Below are positions 31,853 through 33,384 of a DNA stretch of 33,384 nt, piece after piece. The position numbers and the translations under genes were made by a program. The stretch is from Streptomyces omiyaensis. GTDB taxonomy: Bacteria; Actinomycetota; Actinomycetes; Streptomycetales; Streptomycetaceae. The stretch lies in contig NZ_BMVV01000042.1 of the NCBI RefSeq assembly GCF_014650895.1, forward strand, positions 1 to 33,384. Reading direction: 5' to 3'. The notes below the pieces were generated by a model. That model did not search any database, was not told the DNA's origin, and saw only the letters and a program-made list of their open reading frames with translations. Each line of letters opens with the position of its first letter. The first letter of the stretch is position 1.

Positions 31853-33106
31853 ATGAATGAGTGGCCTGAGCAGCCCGAGGGCGCCCGCCCCATGCGGCAC
31901 GTGCAGAGACGACCGCAGGGACAGCAGTCCCCGCAGTACCAGCAGGGGTACGACCAGGGGCAGGCGTACAACCCGAACTTCACTCAGGCGCAGGCCACGG
32001 GGTACGACTCCGGGTACAGCTCCGGACAGGTCTACGGCTCCCCGCAGGGCGGCGGCCAGGGGCCCGGCGGTCCGGGGGGACCTGCCGGACCCGGCGGCCC
32101 CGGCGCCCGCCCGGCCGGTCCCGCGCCGGACTGGCGCAAGCGGATCAAGATCGGTTCGATCGTCCTGGTCGTCGGCGTCCTCGCGTGGGGCGTCGGCACC
32201 TACGCCTGGGCCAGCTCGCAGATGCGCAACGAGGTGGACCTCTCCAAGGTCATCGAGCGGCCTGCCGAGGGCGACTGCACGACGTACCTGATCGTCGGCT
32301 CCGACAGCCGCGAGGGCATGTCGGCCGAGGAGAAGAAGAAGCTGCACACCGGTTCCGCGGAGGGCAAGCGGACCGACTCGATGATGATCCTCGCCGCCTG
32401 CTCCAGCGGGAACACGATGATCTCGCTCCCCCGCGACTCCTGGGTGACGATCCCGAACTTCGTCGGCTCCGAGTCCGGCAAGTCCTATCCGGCGCGCGGC
32501 GGCTCCAAGCTGAACGCGGCCTACGCGATGGACGGCCCCGAGCTGCTGGTCCGCACGGTCGAGTTCAACACCGGGCTGCGGATCGACCACTACGCGGAGA
32601 TCGGCTTCGCCGGCTTCGCGAACATCGTGGACGCGCTCGGCGGCGTCGAGCTGAACATCGAGAAGGGCTTCAAGGACAAGAAGTCGGGCGCCGACTTCCA
32701 GGCCGGGAAGCAGACCCTCAACGGCGAGCAGGCCCTCGCCTTCGTCCGGACCCGCTACGCCTTCGCCGAGTCGGACCTGGCGCGGACCAAGAACCAGCAG
32801 AAGTTCCTGTCCGCGCTGGCCAACCAGGCGGCGACCCCGGGCACGATCCTCAACCCGTTCGCGCTCTACCCGACGCTCGGCGCCGGCCTGGACACCCTGA
32901 TCGTCGACAAGGACATGTCCCTGTACGACCTCGGCAAGATGTTCTTCGCGATGAAGGGCATCAGCGGCGGCGACGGCAGGTCGATGAACATGCCGATCTC
33001 GGGCAGCGCGCCGCAGGGGTCCCTGAAGTGGGACATGCCGAAGGTGAAGCAGCTCGTCGAGCAGATCAAGAACGACCAGAAGGTCACCGTCGAATCGAAC
33101 CGGTGA
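31853..33106 (+). CDS. LCP family protein 5, Tyr/Gln/Gly-rich cytoplasmic tail, no LytR_C domain
   Basis: A 417-residue type II membrane protein. The cytoplasmic N-terminus is low-complexity: PQYQQGYDQGQAYNPNF (27-43), GYDSGYSSGQVYGSP (50-64), then a Gly/Pro collagen-like stretch (66-91). A membrane helix (98-118) precedes the LCP domain (142-345) with YLIVGSDSREGMSAEEKKK (145-163), RTDSMMIL (173-180), SLPRDSW (191-197), KLNAAYAMDG (219-228), FVRTRYAF and RTKNQQKF (311-318). It ends soon after the LCP domain. Only two external cysteines occur (142, 183). The ATG at 31853 lies 7 bases after CACACT (31840-31845) with no Shine-Dalgarno, so it is probably leaderless. Confidence 0.94.
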   Translation: MNEWPEQPEGARPMRHVQRRPQGQQSPQYQQGYDQGQAYNPNFTQAQATGYDSGYSSGQVYGSPQGGGQGPGGPGGPAGPGGPGARPAGPAPDWRKRIKIGSIVLVVGVLAWGVGTYAWASSQMRNEVDLSKVIERPAEGDCTTYLIVGSDSREGMSAEEKKKLHTGSAEGKRTDSMMILAACSSGNTMISLPRDSWVTIPNFVGSESGKSYPARGGSKLNAAYAMDGPELLVRTVEFNTGLRIDHYAEIGFAGFANIVDALGGVELNIEKGFKDKKSGADFQAGKQTLNGEQALAFVRTRYAFAESDLARTKNQQKFLSALANQAATPGTILNPFALYPTLGAGLDTLIVDKDMSLYDLGKMFFAMKGISGGDGRSMNMPISGSAPQGSLKWDMPKVKQLVEQIKNDQKVTVESNR

Positions 33107-33120
33107 CCTTCCGGAGCGCG

Positions 33121-33146
33121 CCTCCCGTGGGGTCCCCTACGGGAGG
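33121..33146. terminator. Bidirectional terminator between LCP gene 5 and the acyl-CoA dehydrogenase
   Basis: Inverted repeat CCTCCCGT (33121-33128) and ACGGGAGG (33139-33146) with a 10-base loop. It lies 15 bases past the LCP stop and overlaps the last codons of the opposing gene. Confidence 0.75.
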
Positions 33147-33384
33147 TTGCGGGCCATGACGATGCGCTGGACCTGGTTGGTGCCTTCGTAGATCTGGGTG
33201 ATCTTGGCGTCGCGCATCATGCGCTCGACGGGGTAGTCGCGGGTGTAGCCGTAGCCGCCGAGGAGCTGGACGGCGTCGACGGTGACCTCCATGGCGATGT
33301 CGGAGGCGAAGCACTTGGCGGCGGCGCCGAAGAAGGTGAGGTCCTGCTTGTCGGCGCCGGCGGAGACGCGTTCGGAGCGGGCGG
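33137..33384 (-). CDS. Acyl-CoA dehydrogenase, C-terminal part (runs off the window)
   Basis: Only the last 81 or so residues are present. The gene starts beyond the right edge. They contain LGGYGYTRDYPVERMMRD and ITQIYEGTNQVQRIVMARN, the C-terminal signature of FAD-dependent short/medium-chain acyl-CoA dehydrogenases, where the Glu of IYEGT is the catalytic base. It oxidises acyl-CoA to enoyl-CoA in beta-oxidation or branched-chain amino-acid breakdown. The stop is a TAG at 33139-33137. It converges on LCP gene 5 with a shared terminator. Confidence 0.95.
   Translation of the reverse strand, partial: ARSERVSAGADKQDLTFFGAAAKCFASDIAMEVTVDAVQLLGGYGYTRDYPVERMMRDAKITQIYEGTNQVQRIVMARNLP

Overview
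The window is chromosomal DNA of a Streptomyces or a very close relative. It is very GC-rich, its genes have strong G/C third-position bias, and it carries whiB, the F420 genes fbiA/fbiB and a row of LytR-CpsA-Psr (LCP) proteins. The order manA, SIS protein, Trm112-like protein, manB, DUF3499, metallopeptidase, whiB, fbiA, fbiB, manC, TIGR03089 and LCP resembles, as I remember it, the Mycobacterium tuberculosis Rv3255c-Rv3268 region and the S. coelicolor SCO3023-SCO3051 region. It therefore looks like core genome rather than a recent island. No tRNA gene, insertion sequence, prophage or CRISPR was seen.

Layout. At 1-290 there is the promoter and leader region of a ribosomal RNA operon that reads leftward out of the window. 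At 351-8743 a leftward gene group runs, in transcription order: DUF3499, manB, Trm112-like, SIS-domain sugar isomerase-like, manA, cation diffusion facilitator, ahcY (with a structured 5' leader) and a hypothetical protein. At 9093 a small metallopeptidase-like gene reads right. At 9627-14962 a leftward, translationally coupled pair encodes a 1274-residue glycosyltransferase with an unusual Tyr/Gln-rich tail and a secreted DUF5719 protein. whiB (leftward) follows with a clear promoter. Next is a rightward cysteine dioxygenase preceded by a small poly-cysteine open frame. Then come fbiA-fbiB (rightward), an AlkA-like glycosylase, manC and a secreted peptidoglycan-recognition amidase (all leftward), and a TIGR03089 protein. 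From 24083 to 33106 there are five LCP genes, interrupted by an acyl-CoA thioesterase. The right edge holds the 3' end of an acyl-CoA dehydrogenase.

How the genes work together. ManA, ManB and ManC make GDP-mannose from fructose 6-phosphate, so the whole pathway lies here, beside a large membrane glycosyltransferase, five LCP ligases that attach glycopolymers to the wall, and a secreted amidase. The main theme is envelope glycopolymer synthesis and attachment. FbiA/FbiB complete coenzyme F420, AhcY clears S-adenosylhomocysteine, and WhiB controls sporulation septation.

The most unusual feature is upstream of the cysteine dioxygenase. A 30-codon frame ending in five consecutive Cys codons (16045-16137) overlaps a 40-codon frame by a TGATG junction, and that frame overlaps the dioxygenase start by ATGA. 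Promoter, poly-Cys frame and both junctions suggest a cysteine-sensing translational relay controlling a cysteine-degrading enzyme. A related poly-Cys attenuator principle is known in mycobacteria. I do not know of this three-frame relay in front of a dioxygenase.
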